Of a DNA stretch of 37,195 nucleotides, positions 1-8,537 are shown piece after piece. Under the pieces are notes generated by a model. It did not search any database, had not been told where the DNA came from, and worked only from the letters and a program-made list of their open reading frames with translations. Position 1 is the stretch's first letter. Each line of letters opens with the position of its first letter. Position numbers and translations under genes: made by a program. Source of the DNA: Pseudomonas rubra (GTDB lineage: Bacteria > Pseudomonadota > Gammaproteobacteria > Pseudomonadales > Pseudomonadaceae); contig NZ_JAMDGZ010000081.1 in NCBI RefSeq assembly GCF_028656935.1, positions 1-37,195 on the forward strand, read 5' to 3'.

Positions 1-163
1 TCGTTAGCGGGAGGCGAATTCTACAGCGTTAAAATAGGCCGTCAACCCTCTCCTAGAAAATTTTTTCCTTACCAAAGCGCCTCGTTGCCTGTATCAACGA
101 ATTACCAGCGTTGTCGAAGTGTGTAGGATCACCGTCACCCTCATCTGCTGATCGAGTCGACCT

Positions 164-656
164 ATGCACTTGACCCACCGCCCCGTCCAGGACAAGGACA
201 TCGCCGCCATCTGCTGCTTTCCCCAGGGCCCGGACGAGCTGTTCTATATGTTTCCCAAGGCCAAGTACCCGCTGACACCCGTGCAATTGAGCGAGGCTCA
301 TCGACCAGCGCAGCGGCTCGACTGTGATTGAAGGCGATGGTGTGCTACTGGCCTTTGCCAACTTCTATAAAGCCGAGCAGGGTGGCGTCTGCGCCCTTGG
401 CAATTTGGTGGTGGCTCCCGCCGCCCGCGGCCATGGCGTGGCGCGCTACCTGGTGCAGAGCATGATCGAGCTGGCGCGCCACCAGTTCGAGGCTCGCGAA
501 GTGCAGGTATCGTGCTTCAACAGCAACACCGCCGGGCTTCTGCTTTATCCACAGTTGGGCTTTAAACCCTTCGCCATCGAGGAACGCCAGGGGCCCGGAG
601 GTATTCGGGTGGCGCTGGTGCAGATGAAGCGGGCATTTGTAGTCGATGAGCTGTAA
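164..656 (+). pseudogene. GNAT-family N-acetyltransferase, frameshifted
   Basis: An acetyl-CoA-dependent N-acetyltransferase (GNAT) split over two frames. Reading from the ATG at 164 gives MHLTHRPVQDKDIAAI and continues to QLSEA, then runs into a TGA near 328. From about base 300 the other forward frame gives IDQRSGSTVIEGDGVLLAF and continues without interruption to the stop at 656. Joined, the two halves make an unbroken protein of about 164 residues, usual for a small GNAT. The acetyl-CoA-binding segment (VAPAARGHGVARYLV, with the R-x-x-G-x-G/A pattern) and the C-terminal LLLYPQLGFKPF motif both lie in the second half. The break is one extra base around 297-299. The downstream part alone could start at the GTG at 324 but would lack the N-terminal strands. 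It is either a real recent pseudogene or a sequencing error; the intact remainder suggests the lesion is young. Confidence 0.8.
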
Positions 657-794
657 TGGCGCTTGAACCCGCGGCGGTGTCCGGTCTTCTGGATCCGCTG
701 CACGAGATTCACCGCTCCCACAAGATCAAAACCAGGGAGGATTTCCCCAGCCTGGCCGTTATCCTCAAGGTAAGCCCCTGTACCCGAGGTAACG

Positions 795-1460
795 ATGTTT
801 CAACAATGGAACGAAATGCTGCAGTTCTACAAACGCAGCCGCCCGAACTATTGGCACGCCATCCGCAACAATCCACTGGCACCACATCTGTTGCCGACCT
901 GGCTGGTGGTGCTGGCAACCATCCTGGTGGCCAGCGCCTCGTTCAGCGTGCAACAGCACCCGCTTGGCCCAGTTACGGTCATGTTCAGTACCAGCCTGTG
1001 CATGTGGGCGCTGTTGCTGGCCCGCGAGTATTTTGTCGCCGAACACTTCAAAAGCCTCTATCAACGCCACGCCATCGCCAGCCAGCCACTGCTGCAGCGC
1101 GAGAGTTACCTGCGCTATGCGCATTTCCTGCAGATGCTGGAGCAGAACGCTGTCAGTGCGGCCCAGGCGGCCGAGATCGCGGCATTCGCGAAGATCTCCG
1201 AGAACCCGCCCAAATCCTTGAACCTGACCCAGAATGCGATGTTCGTGGCGATCATGACCTTCCTCGCTACCATTGCCGCCGAGAAGGCCAAGGTGACCGC
1301 GTTGTGGAGGTTCGGCACAGGTAACCTGGTCATCCTGCTGACCTTTGCCGTGCTGCTGGTGCTATGGCTCGGGCTGATCGTGGTGCGTGATCATCTGCAT
1401 TACAAGGAACGGATCATCCGCTACCTGGAATGGGCCAGCCATGACCTGCCCAGGCCCTGA
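795..1460 (+). CDS. Inner-membrane protein of unknown function, 221 aa
   Basis: I do not recognise a named family. The protein has two hydrophobic hairpins: a pair of membrane segments at about residues 33-80 and a second pair at about 145-195, separated by a roughly 60-residue polar, probably cytoplasmic, loop carrying QPLLQRESYLRYAHFLQML. It ends in a basic amphipathic tail (KERIIRYLEWASHDL). The start is supported by GAGG a few bases before the ATG. The loop and tail resemble those of the membrane protein encoded at 30336-31100 on the other strand (QPSLERENTLCYAFFLE; ERMCIKRYVEMAVFDLDE), so the two appear to be distant paralogues. Nothing around it, a broken acetyltransferase before and a sigma factor after, indicates a function. 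Confidence 0.75.
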   Translation: MFQQWNEMLQFYKRSRPNYWHAIRNNPLAPHLLPTWLVVLATILVASASFSVQQHPLGPVTVMFSTSLCMWALLLAREYFVAEHFKSLYQRHAIASQPLLQRESYLRYAHFLQMLEQNAVSAAQAAEIAAFAKISENPPKSLNLTQNAMFVAIMTFLATIAAEKAKVTALWRFGTGNLVILLTFAVLLVLWLGLIVVRDHLHYKERIIRYLEWASHDLPRP

Positions 1461-1516
1461 TCGACACGCAGGCCTGCATTGAACAATTGCATCCGCCCTC
1501 CGGCCTCCAGTAGCAT

Positions 1517-1531
1517 TGAGAACAATTATCA
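1517..1531 (+). promoter_or_regulatory. Fur box upstream of fecI-type sigma gene
   Basis: TGAGAACAATTATCA matches the 7-1-7 Fur consensus TGATAATnATTATCA at 12 of 14 specified positions, with a perfect right half. It lies 25 bp before the sigma-factor start codon, where bound Fur-Fe2+ would block transcription. This fits the usual iron repression of FecI-type sigma genes. Confidence 0.75.
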
Positions 1532-1556
1532 ATAACACACTGGCGCCAGCACCTCC

Positions 1557-2066
1557 ATGGATACGCCCAAGCCTTGGCAGCAGGATGTCGAACACCTTTA
1601 TCTCGAGTACAACGGCTGGCTGCGCAATTGGTTGCGCAAGCGCTTGAGCGAGAAAGCCGATGCCGACGATCTGGCGCAAGACACCTTCTTGCGGGTAATG
1701 CGCACGCATCAGCCACTCAACGAGTTGCGCCAGCCCCTGGCGTACCTGGCCACCATCGCCAATGGCCTGCTGGTCAATCGCTGGCGGCGCCAGGCGGTGG
1801 AGCGAGCTTATATTGAAGCCTTGGCGGCGCAGCCCGAAGCCGTGGCCTTGTCAGCCGAAGACCAGTACCTGCTGATTGAAACCCTGATGGAAGTCGATGC
1901 GCTGCTGCATGGCCTGTCGCCGCGGGCGCGGGAGATTTTCCTGTTGTCGCAACTCGATGGCCTGACCTACAGGCAGATCGCCGTGCAACTGGGCCTGAGC
2001 ATCGACCAGGTGCAAAAGTCCATGAGCAAGGCCTTTGCCTTGTGTTACGCCAGCCAGTTCGAATGA
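1557..2066 (+). CDS. ECF sigma factor, FecI/iron-starvation type
   Basis: Extracytoplasmic-function sigma-70 factor of 169 residues, normal for FecI-like proteins. Region 2 spans about residues 10-75, with ADADDLAQDTFLRVM (the D-D-x-x-Q-x-x-F signature) followed by RQPLAYLATIANGLLVNRWRR for -10 recognition. Region 4 lies at about 105-165 (LSPRAREIFLLSQLDGLTYRQIAVQLGLS, a helix-turn-helix for the -35 element). In this family the sigma factor directs transcription of the neighbouring TonB-dependent receptor once the receptor signals through FecR. It is translationally coupled to the anti-sigma gene by an ATGA overlap at 2063-2066, and a Fur box precedes it. The ATG has only a weak Shine-Dalgarno, so the exact start is slightly uncertain. 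Confidence 0.93.
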   Translation: MDTPKPWQQDVEHLYLEYNGWLRNWLRKRLSEKADADDLAQDTFLRVMRTHQPLNELRQPLAYLATIANGLLVNRWRRQAVERAYIEALAAQPEAVALSAEDQYLLIETLMEVDALLHGLSPRAREIFLLSQLDGLTYRQIAVQLGLSIDQVQKSMSKAFALCYASQFE

Positions 2067-3055
2067 GCGCCATGCCTGCCCAGGAGCCGCCGATTCCAGC
2101 AGCCATTCGTGATCAGGCCATTGCCTGGTTCACCCTGGCCCAGTCAGGTGAAATGTCTGCGCAGGAGCAGCTGCACTTGCAGCAGTGGCGCCAGGTTGAT
2201 CCGGATCACGAGCGCGCCTGGCAACGCCTGGCAGCTATTCCCCGACAGTTGCAGCAACAGGCCCAATTGCTCAACACCCCGGTCGCCCGTAATGCCCTGC
2301 AGCAAACCCGCACGGTCAACCGCGACCGTCGGCAGTTGCTCAAAGCCTTTGCCGGCCTCGGCCTGTTCGGCGCCAGTGCCTGGCAAGCCCGCGACAGCCT
2401 GTGGCTGCAAGGCGCATTGGCCGACTATCACACCGGCACCGGCGAGCGCCAACACCACACCCTGGCCGATGGCACGCAGATCTGGCTCAACACCCGTACA
2501 GCCCTTGATGTGCGCTTCAGCGCCACTGAACGGCAACTGCTGCTGCACCAGGGCGAGCTCGACATTCTCAGCAGCCAGGACACCGCCGGCAGGCCATTGC
2601 GGGTGTACACCGCCGAGGCGCGGCTGCACCCGCTGGGTACCCGCTTTATGGTGCGCAGCGATAACAATGGTAGCGGCACCCTGCTGGCAGTCAGCAGTGG
2701 CCAGGTCGCGGCCACGCCGATCAGCGACGTGGGCGAGCAGGTTATCCACAGCGGCCAGCAAACGCGCATCGACCGGTTCGGCGTAGCCACACCACAGGCC
2801 CTGGACCCGAACGCCAGTGCCTGGATCGATGGCCTGATCGTTGCCCAGCGCATGCGCCTGGGTGATTTCATTGCCCAACTGTCGCGCTACCACGTCGGTA
2901 TCTTGCGCTGCGATCCGGCAGTGGCCGGCCTGTACCTGACCGGATCTTTCCCGCTCAGCGATATTGAGCGCATCTTCACCCTGCTGGAAAAGAGCCTGCC
3001 TGTGCACCTGCAACGCCGTACCCCGTACTGGATCACGGTGACCGCACGGGCCTAA
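2063..3055 (+). CDS. FecR-type transmembrane anti-sigma regulator
   Basis: Inner-membrane sigma regulator of 330 residues. The N-terminal cytoplasmic domain (about 10-60, AIAWFTLAQSGEMSAQEQ through HERAWQRL) is the FecR/DUF4880 type that binds the sigma factor. A single membrane segment lies at about 90-110 (LLKAFAGLGLFGASAW) after basic residues. The periplasmic FecR domain follows (ADGTQIWLNTRTALDVRF, YTAEARLHPLGTRFMV), and the C-terminal module at about 265-330 is the part that normally contacts the receptor's signalling domain. I chose the ATG at 2063 because it overlaps the sigma gene's stop as ATGA; a TTG further upstream would add seven residues inside the sigma gene. It ends 116 bp before the receptor. 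Confidence 0.93.
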   Translation: MSAMPAQEPPIPAAIRDQAIAWFTLAQSGEMSAQEQLHLQQWRQVDPDHERAWQRLAAIPRQLQQQAQLLNTPVARNALQQTRTVNRDRRQLLKAFAGLGLFGASAWQARDSLWLQGALADYHTGTGERQHHTLADGTQIWLNTRTALDVRFSATERQLLLHQGELDILSSQDTAGRPLRVYTAEARLHPLGTRFMVRSDNNGSGTLLAVSSGQVAATPISDVGEQVIHSGQQTRIDRFGVATPQALDPNASAWIDGLIVAQRMRLGDFIAQLSRYHVGILRCDPAVAGLYLTGSFPLSDIERIFTLLEKSLPVHLQRRTPYWITVTARA

Positions 3056-3171
3056 AAAAACAGCCTACAAAAAAAATCAGAACAAGCGGAAGGTTTCTCA
3101 TTCTCGTTTGGCTTTAGAGGAAATCCCCACCGGTTTCCGGCGGGCCCACTCCTCTGAACCCGGTATCCGTC
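3056..3171 (+). promoter_or_regulatory. Receptor leader with possible ECF-sigma promoter
   Basis: This 116-bp gap between fecR and the receptor holds an A-tract (3054-3076) and then GCGGAAGGTTTCTCATTCTC from 3086. The GGAAGG core resembles the GGAA-type -35 elements used by FecI-like sigma factors, and its position fits a promoter for the receptor. No convincing Fur box is present here, as expected if iron control acts through the sigma gene. The match is short and is a suggestion only. Confidence 0.35.
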
Positions 3172-5715
3172 ATGATTCTGCGCCCCCATCCGCTGGCCCG
3201 TGCCATCGCTACCACCCGTGCCTCCCGGCTCAGCCTTGCACTGATCAGCGGCTTGAGCCTGAGCGCTCTTGCCATGCCCAATGCCTGGGCCAGCGAGGTG
3301 CATCAGCAAGCCGCGATAGACTTCAACATCGCCCCAGGGCCACTGGATCAGGTACTTGGCCAGTTCGGCCGGCAGGCCGGCATTGCCCTGTCCACCGATG
3401 CCCGCCTCACCGCCGGCAAAGTCAGCTCGGGATTGAGCGGGCAATTCGCGGTTGACGAAGGCCTGGCGCGCATCCTCGCTGGGAGCGGCTACCGCGCAGA
3501 GCCACAAGCCGACGGCAGCTACCTGCTGGTCCTCCAGGCTAGCTCCGGCGCGGTGCTGGAGCTGGGCGCGACGACCATTCAAGGCCAGGGCATGGGTGAG
3601 GCCACCGAGAATTCCGGCTCCTACACAACCGGCCTGACCAGCGTCGGCTCCAAGACCCCGACCAGCCTCAGGGACACGCCCCAGTCGGTCTCGGTTATCA
3701 GCCAGCAGGCCATCGAAGACCTGCGCATGACCAACCTGTCCGATGCCATGAAACGCACGCCCGGTATCACCGTGAAGAACGGTAACTTCCGCCTGCCCAA
3801 GTTTGCCTCGCGTGGCTTTGGTATCGACAACATCCAGATCGACGGCGCCGCACCGATGGATATCGGCTCAGGCATCGGCACTTTCTATGGCGACAAAATC
3901 TACGACCTGGCCGAGTTCGACCATGTCGAGATTCTGCGCGGCTCTTCCGGGCTGCTCGGCGGCACCGGCGACCCCGGTGGCATCATCAACCTGGTACGCA
4001 AGCGTCCTCTCGAGCAGTACCAGCTCAAGCTCAACACCTCGGCCGGCTCCTGGGACAACTACCGCAGCGAGGTCGACGTCACCGGCCCGATCGGCTTTGA
4101 CGGCAAGCTGCGCGGGCGGATGGTCGCCGCCTATAGCGATCGCCAGTACTTCTTCGACACCCGCAGCACCGAAAAACCGCTGATCTACGGCATCCTCGAA
4201 GCAGACTTAACCGATGACACAATGATCACGGTCGGTGGCAGCTACGAAAAAACCCACGAAAACGGCACCGGCGACGGTCTGCCACGCTACAGCAGCGGGG
4301 GTGACGTCAAGTTGCCACGCCACAGTTGGTACACCACCAATCAGGCCTACATGGACGGCTACGCTCGCGAACTGTTCGCCAAACTCGACCATAGGTTCAA
4401 CGATAACTGGAAGCTCAACAGCTCCTACACCTACTCCTATGACACCTCGAACACCGAAGGGATCATCCCCTACGGATCGGTGGACGAAACCACCAATACC
4501 GGCCCTTACTGGTGGGGCAGTTATGTCGAGTCGTGGAGCAAGCAGTCGGTGTTCGACGTCAACCTTTCCGGTACCTTCCAGGCCCTGGGCCGCGAGCATG
4601 AACTGCTGGTGGGTGCCGACTACCAGAAGGTCACCAGCCGCTGGCGTGCCGCCCACGGCATGCTCGGCAAGGGTGGCCTGATCGACCTCTGGGACCCGCA
4701 GTCGACGCCCTTGAGCTCGAACGCGTCCGATCATGATTTCTGGCGCGACTACAGCCCAAACTCCCGCGAGCAATATGGCCTGTACTCCACCCTGCGGCTA
4801 CAGATCAGCGACCCGTTGAAACTGATCATCGGCGCCCGCGCCCAACGCTACAAGTACGAACAGGCCTACCAGTCCAAGCGTGACGATGTCTGGCGCTATG
4901 AATCACAAATCAGCCATCGAGAGCCGACCAAAGTGGTGCCCTACGGTGGCTTGATCTATGCCTTGAACGATCAGTGGTCGGCTTACGCCAGCTACGCCGA
5001 AGTGTTCAAACCCCAGGCGCAAAAGCTCAAAGGGCCTGAAGGCAACAGTTCAGCGGTCGAGGCCATGACCGGCAAGACTTACGAAACCGGACTCAAGGGC
5101 GAGCTGTTCGGCGGCGCACTGAACCTGACAACCGCACTGTTCTATACCAAGCGTGAACACGAAGCGATCAACGATCCGGCCTACCCAAGGGCTCCTTTCA
5201 GTTATAGCGGTGCTTGCTGTTTCATCGGCCAGGGCGAGGTGATCAGCAAGGGCATCGATATCGAGGCCAGCGGCGAGGTGCTGCCTGGGCTGGAAGTGAT
5301 CGCCGGGTACACCTTCAACCTGATGGACAACCAGACCGAACAGAGCGACTACACCAGCATCACCCCCAAACACCTGTTCAAGCTGTGGTCGGTGTACACC
5401 CTGCCCAACGACTGGTCGGCCTGGCGGGTTGGCGGCGGGGTGAACATCCAGAGCAGCAACTTCGTCAAAGGCACCGCCTACGACTTTGATGCGAAGGGTA
5501 AAGTGATCAACGAGAAGCCCTACGACTTCACCCAGAGCGGCTATGCGGTGTACGACGCGATGGTTGAGTACAAGGTCGACGAACACTGGACCGTCGCCCT
5601 CAATGGCAACAACCTGTTCGACCGGCATTACTACGCCACGGTCGGCACCTCGGAGTACGGCAACTACTATGGTGAGCCGCGCAATTACATGCTGACGCTG
5701 CGCGGGGTGTTCTGA
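3172..5715 (+). CDS. TonB-dependent siderophore receptor with signalling domain
   Basis: Outer-membrane ferric-siderophore transducer of 847 residues. A signal peptide ends near residue 41 (MPNAWA-SEV). The STN signalling domain is at about 48-118 (IDFNIAPGPLDQVLGQFGRQ to YRAEPQADGSYLLV); in this family it contacts FecR in the periplasm. A TonB-box-like stretch follows (LELGATTIQG), then the plug (LRDTPQSVSVISQQAIEDL, TPGITV, RGFGIDNIQIDG, GLLGGTGDPGGIINLVRK) and a 22-strand-type beta barrel ending in the expected aromatic residue (LRGVF). It is the third gene of the sigma/anti-sigma/receptor set, so substrate binding probably induces its own transcription. The plug resembles FhuE/FpvA-like receptors for hydroxamate or mixed siderophores, but the ligand cannot be read from sequence. 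The ATG lacks a strong Shine-Dalgarno. Confidence 0.95.
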   Translation: MILRPHPLARAIATTRASRLSLALISGLSLSALAMPNAWASEVHQQAAIDFNIAPGPLDQVLGQFGRQAGIALSTDARLTAGKVSSGLSGQFAVDEGLARILAGSGYRAEPQADGSYLLVLQASSGAVLELGATTIQGQGMGEATENSGSYTTGLTSVGSKTPTSLRDTPQSVSVISQQAIEDLRMTNLSDAMKRTPGITVKNGNFRLPKFASRGFGIDNIQIDGAAPMDIGSGIGTFYGDKIYDLAEFDHVEILRGSSGLLGGTGDPGGIINLVRKRPLEQYQLKLNTSAGSWDNYRSEVDVTGPIGFDGKLRGRMVAAYSDRQYFFDTRSTEKPLIYGILEADLTDDTMITVGGSYEKTHENGTGDGLPRYSSGGDVKLPRHSWYTTNQAYMDGYARELFAKLDHRFNDNWKLNSSYTYSYDTSNTEGIIPYGSVDETTNTGPYWWGSYVESWSKQSVFDVNLSGTFQALGREHELLVGADYQKVTSRWRAAHGMLGKGGLIDLWDPQSTPLSSNASDHDFWRDYSPNSREQYGLYSTLRLQISDPLKLIIGARAQRYKYEQAYQSKRDDVWRYESQISHREPTKVVPYGGLIYALNDQWSAYASYAEVFKPQAQKLKGPEGNSSAVEAMTGKTYETGLKGELFGGALNLTTALFYTKREHEAINDPAYPRAPFSYSGACCFIGQGEVISKGIDIEASGEVLPGLEVIAGYTFNLMDNQTEQSDYTSITPKHLFKLWSVYTLPNDWSAWRVGGGVNIQSSNFVKGTAYDFDAKGKVINEKPYDFTQSGYAVYDAMVEYKVDEHWTVALNGNNLFDRHYYATVGTSEYGNYYGEPRNYMLTLRGVF

Positions 5716-5811
5716 TCAAGCCCGCACAAAGCGCTGCCGGAGCACCTCACTCAAAGCATCCACCCAGAACAGCACCAGGCCGGCAAACAGCGCCAGGGGA
5801 CGTTTGAGCAT
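5716..5811 (-). CDS. 31-residue single-pass membrane mini-protein
   Basis: A very short gene encoding MLKRPLALFAGLVLFWV followed by DALSEVLRQRFVRA. It has a basic N-terminus, one hydrophobic helix of about 13 residues and an amphipathic basic tail. The case for a real gene is a GGAG Shine-Dalgarno seven bases before the ATG and a protein-like composition. Its TGA abuts the TonB-receptor stop tail to tail, and its 5' side faces the selD promoter region, so it would be expressed divergently from selD. I cannot name a family. It could regulate or anchor a membrane protein, as many such mini-proteins do, but nothing here shows a role. Confidence 0.5.
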   Translation of the reverse strand: MLKRPLALFAGLVLFWVDALSEVLRQRFVRA

Positions 5812-5934
5812 GGGGATTCTCCGGTTCAATAGCGGGGAAAGGGCCGTGTGCGGGCCCGCCCGAAAATTATAAGAGGCATCGGCGCAAAGGCCAGCTTTGC
5901 TACACTCGGGCCTTCCCGATTTTTCGAGGTGCGT

Positions 5935-6969
5935 ATGAGCGAGCCGATTCGCCTGACCCAATACAGCCATGGCGCCGGTTGTGGCTGCAAGATCTCTCCG
6001 AAGATGCTCGAGGTGATTCTCGCCGAAAGCGGTACTCAGGCGCTGGACCCGAAACTCTGGGTCGGCAACGCCTCGCGCGATGACGCGGCAGTTTACGCGC
6101 TCGATGACGAGCGCGGTGTGGTTTCGACCACCGACTTCTTCATGCCCATCGTCGACGATCCTTATGACTTCGGCCGCATCGCCGCCACCAATGCAATCAG
6201 CGACATTTATGCAATGGGCGGCGACCCGCTGATGGCCATCGCCATTCTCGGCTGGCCGATCAACGTACTGGCCCCTGAAGTCGCCCGCGAAGTGATCCGC
6301 GGCGGTCGCGCGGTATGCACCGAGGCCGGTATTCCACTGGCCGGCGGTCATTCCATCGACGCCCCCGAACCGATTTTCGGCCTCGCCGTGACCGGCGTGG
6401 TGCAAAAGCGCCACATGAAGCGCAACGACACCGCCACCGTCGGCTGCCGCCTGTACCTGACCAAGCCACTGGGCATCGGCATCCTCACCACCGCCGAGAA
6501 AAAAGCCAAGTTGCGCGAGCAGGACAAGGGCCTGGCCCGCGACTGGATGTGCACCCTGAACACCCCCGGCAGCCGCTTCGGCAAGCTGGCCGGGGTCAAG
6601 GCCATGACCGACGTCACCGGCTTCGGCCTGCTCGGCCACCTGGTGGAACTGGCAGACGGCAGCGCGCTGAGCGCCCGCCTGAACTACAGCGCGGTGCCAC
6701 GCCTGCCGAGCGTCGAACACTACCTGGCCGAGGGCTGTGTGCCCGGCGGCACCCTGCGCAACTTCGACAGCTACGGCGAAAAGATTGCGCCGTTGAGCGA
6801 CGAGCAAAAACACCTGCTGTGCGACCCGCAAACCAGTGGCGGCCTGCTGGTGGCGGTAACACCGGAAGGCGAAGCGGAGTTTCTCGCCGTCGCCACCGAA
6901 CTGGGCCTGAGCCTGGCACCGATCGGCGAGCTGGTCGAGCGACAGAGCCATGCAGTTGAGGTGCTTTGA
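5935..6969 (+). CDS. selD: Selenide, water dikinase
   Basis: Makes selenophosphate from selenide and ATP (releasing AMP and phosphate), the selenium donor for tRNA 2-selenouridine and for selenocysteine. The 344-residue protein has full family length. The N-terminal active-site loop reads GAGCGCKISPKML, so the catalytic position (Cys16, next to Lys19) is cysteine rather than selenocysteine. ATP/Mg2+-binding aspartates sit in NASRDDAAVYAL and TDFFMPIVDDPYDFGRIAATNAISDIYAMGG-type segments; the second AIRS-like half contains TDVTGFGLLGHLVEL and CDPQTSGGLL. I chose the ATG at 5935 (GAGGT seven bases upstream) over an in-frame ATG at 5848, whose extra residues lack family character. Its TGA overlaps the selU ATG, so the two are translationally coupled. 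Confidence 0.97.
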   Translation: MSEPIRLTQYSHGAGCGCKISPKMLEVILAESGTQALDPKLWVGNASRDDAAVYALDDERGVVSTTDFFMPIVDDPYDFGRIAATNAISDIYAMGGDPLMAIAILGWPINVLAPEVAREVIRGGRAVCTEAGIPLAGGHSIDAPEPIFGLAVTGVVQKRHMKRNDTATVGCRLYLTKPLGIGILTTAEKKAKLREQDKGLARDWMCTLNTPGSRFGKLAGVKAMTDVTGFGLLGHLVELADGSALSARLNYSAVPRLPSVEHYLAEGCVPGGTLRNFDSYGEKIAPLSDEQKHLLCDPQTSGGLLVAVTPEGEAEFLAVATELGLSLAPIGELVERQSHAVEVL

Positions 6970-8072
6970 TGCGCGACAACTGCACCGACTACCGCCAGCT
7001 GTTTCTCAACGATGTACCCATGATGGACATGCGCGCCCCGGTCGAATTTACCAAGGGCGCGTTCCCCAACGTCATCAACCTGCCACTGATGAATGACCTC
7101 GAGCGGCAGAAGGTCGGCACCTGCTACAAGCAACAGGGCCAGCAGGCCGCCATTGCCCTCGGCCATCAACTGGTCAGCGGCCAGCTCAAGGATCAACGCA
7201 TTGCCGCCTGGGCCGCCTTCGCCCAGGCCAACCCCGAGGGTTACCTGTACTGTTTTCGCGGCGGCCTGCGCTCGCAGATCGCCCAGCAGTGGCTCAAGAC
7301 TGACGTGGGTATCCACTACCCCAAAGTGGTCGGTGGCTACAAAGCCATGCGTAATTTCCTGCTCCATACAACCCAGCAAGCGGTGGCCGAATGTGACTTC
7401 GTGCTGATCGGCGGACTCACCGGTACCGGCAAGACCCAAGTGCTGCAACAACTGGATAACACTGTTGACCTGGAAGGCCACGCCAATCACCGCGGCTCCA
7501 GTTTCGGCAAGCGCGCCACCGGCCAGCCGGCGCAGATCGACTTCGAAAACCACCTGGCCATCGATGTGCTGAAAAAACGCGCACGCGGCGTCGAGCAGTT
7601 CGTGCTGGAAGATGAAGGCCGCATTGTCGGCAGTTGCACACTGCCGCTGGAGCTGTACCAGGGCATGCAGCGCTATCCGTTGGTGTGGCTGGAAGACAGC
7701 TTTGACAACCGGGTCGAGCGGATTCTCGGCGATTACGTCATTCACCTCAGCGCCGAGTTCGTTGCCCTGCACGGCGATGAACACGGCCTGCGACTGTTTG
7801 CCGAACGACTTACCCAGAGCATGGCCAACATCCTCAAGCGCCTCGGCGGCGAGCGCTACCAGCGGCTGTCGGCATTGCTTGAGCAAGCACTGCAAGAGCA
7901 ACTGCGCAGTGCTGCGGTGGATCTGCACCGCGCCTGGATCAGCGGCCTGCTCAACGAATACTACGACCCGATGTATACCTACCACCGCGACAGCAAAGCC
8001 GAGCGTATCGAGTTTGCCGGGGATCAGCGCGAGGTGCGCGAGTACCTGCGTGCCCGGGCTACTCGCTCCTGA
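6969..8072 (+). CDS. selU: tRNA 2-selenouridine synthase
   Basis: SelU (YbbB/MnmH) replaces the sulfur of 2-thiouridine at the wobble position of certain tRNAs with selenium from selenophosphate, through a geranylated intermediate. The 367-residue protein has an N-terminal rhodanese domain (about 1-130) with catalytic Cys95 in YCFRGGLRS, and a C-terminal P-loop domain with GLTGTGKT at 149-156 followed by the family-typical EGHANHRGSSFG. The start ATG shares its A with the stop of selD (TGATG), which sets the start and couples synthesis to the enzyme that makes its substrate. The stop directly abuts the convergent LprI-like gene. No selenocysteine machinery (selA, selB, selC) is seen in the window, so selenium use here may be for tRNA. 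Confidence 0.97.
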   Translation: MRDNCTDYRQLFLNDVPMMDMRAPVEFTKGAFPNVINLPLMNDLERQKVGTCYKQQGQQAAIALGHQLVSGQLKDQRIAAWAAFAQANPEGYLYCFRGGLRSQIAQQWLKTDVGIHYPKVVGGYKAMRNFLLHTTQQAVAECDFVLIGGLTGTGKTQVLQQLDNTVDLEGHANHRGSSFGKRATGQPAQIDFENHLAIDVLKKRARGVEQFVLEDEGRIVGSCTLPLELYQGMQRYPLVWLEDSFDNRVERILGDYVIHLSAEFVALHGDEHGLRLFAERLTQSMANILKRLGGERYQRLSALLEQALQEQLRSAAVDLHRAWISGLLNEYYDPMYTYHRDSKAERIEFAGDQREVREYLRARATRS

Positions 8073-8456
8073 TCAGGGTTCGAGCAATGCCTGCAATTCG
8101 TCGGCCCGCGCCTTGGTGCTGCTCAGTAGGCATCCTGCACCATTGAGCTGGTCGATAGTACCGCCGGTGAGGCTGTAGTACAGCTTGCAGTTGGCGTCAC
8201 GGTACTTGATCCACGCCCGCTGGGCCTCACGCAACTGAGCTTGCTGCGGCCCTTCGAGGCCTGCCATGGCTTTTTTGTAGGCACTGTTGAGGCGGCTGTC
8301 CTGATGCTTGATCTCGGCACCGTTGCAGTTATTCATGGCCAGGGTGGATTCGGCGGTTTTCATGCAGGCGGTGTAGTCCGGGGAGTAGTCGTCCTGGGCC
8401 TGGGCAATCGAGGAACAACAGAGCAATAGGCCTATGGCCAAAAATGGGCGTTTCAT
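8073..8456 (-). CDS. LprI-family (DUF1311) periplasmic protein
   Basis: A small exported protein of 127 residues. A signal peptide (KRPFLAIGLLLCCSSIAQA) is cleaved near residue 20-21. The mature part has the LprI/DUF1311 pattern: YTACMKTAESTLAMNNCNGAE, a helical middle with LNSAYKKAMAGLEGPQQAQL, then LREAQRAWIKYRDANCKLYY and a last cysteine in GAGCLLSSTKARADEL; the four mature cysteines probably form disulfides. Family members have been reported to inhibit lysozyme, but many are uncharacterised, so the role here is open. I chose the ATG at 8456 because AAGGAG lies eight bases upstream; an upstream in-frame start would spoil the signal peptide. It is convergent with selU, with no intervening bases. 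Confidence 0.85.
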   Translation of the reverse strand: MKRPFLAIGLLLCCSSIAQAQDDYSPDYTACMKTAESTLAMNNCNGAEIKHQDSRLNSAYKKAMAGLEGPQQAQLREAQRAWIKYRDANCKLYYSLTGGTIDQLNGAGCLLSSTKARADELQALLEP

Positions 8457-8514
8457 GCTGCGGACTCCTTGTGATGCACTGCCATGCAATGCGAGGTGGC
8501 TGACAGAATACTAT

Positions 8515-8537
8515 CGCGGGGCAAGCCCGCTCCTACA
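8515..8537 (+). repeat. REP element
   Basis: A Pseudomonas REP sequence with core GCGGGGCAAGCCCGCTCC followed by TACA. The same 23 bases occur at 20921-20943. It overlaps the stop codon of the LysR gene, so the last residues of that regulator are encoded by the repeat's flank. Confidence 0.85.

Noticed and set aside
656..1324. Forward frame directly after the GNAT stop
   Set aside because: No Shine-Dalgarno, low-complexity content, and most of it overlaps the membrane-protein gene at 795 in another frame.
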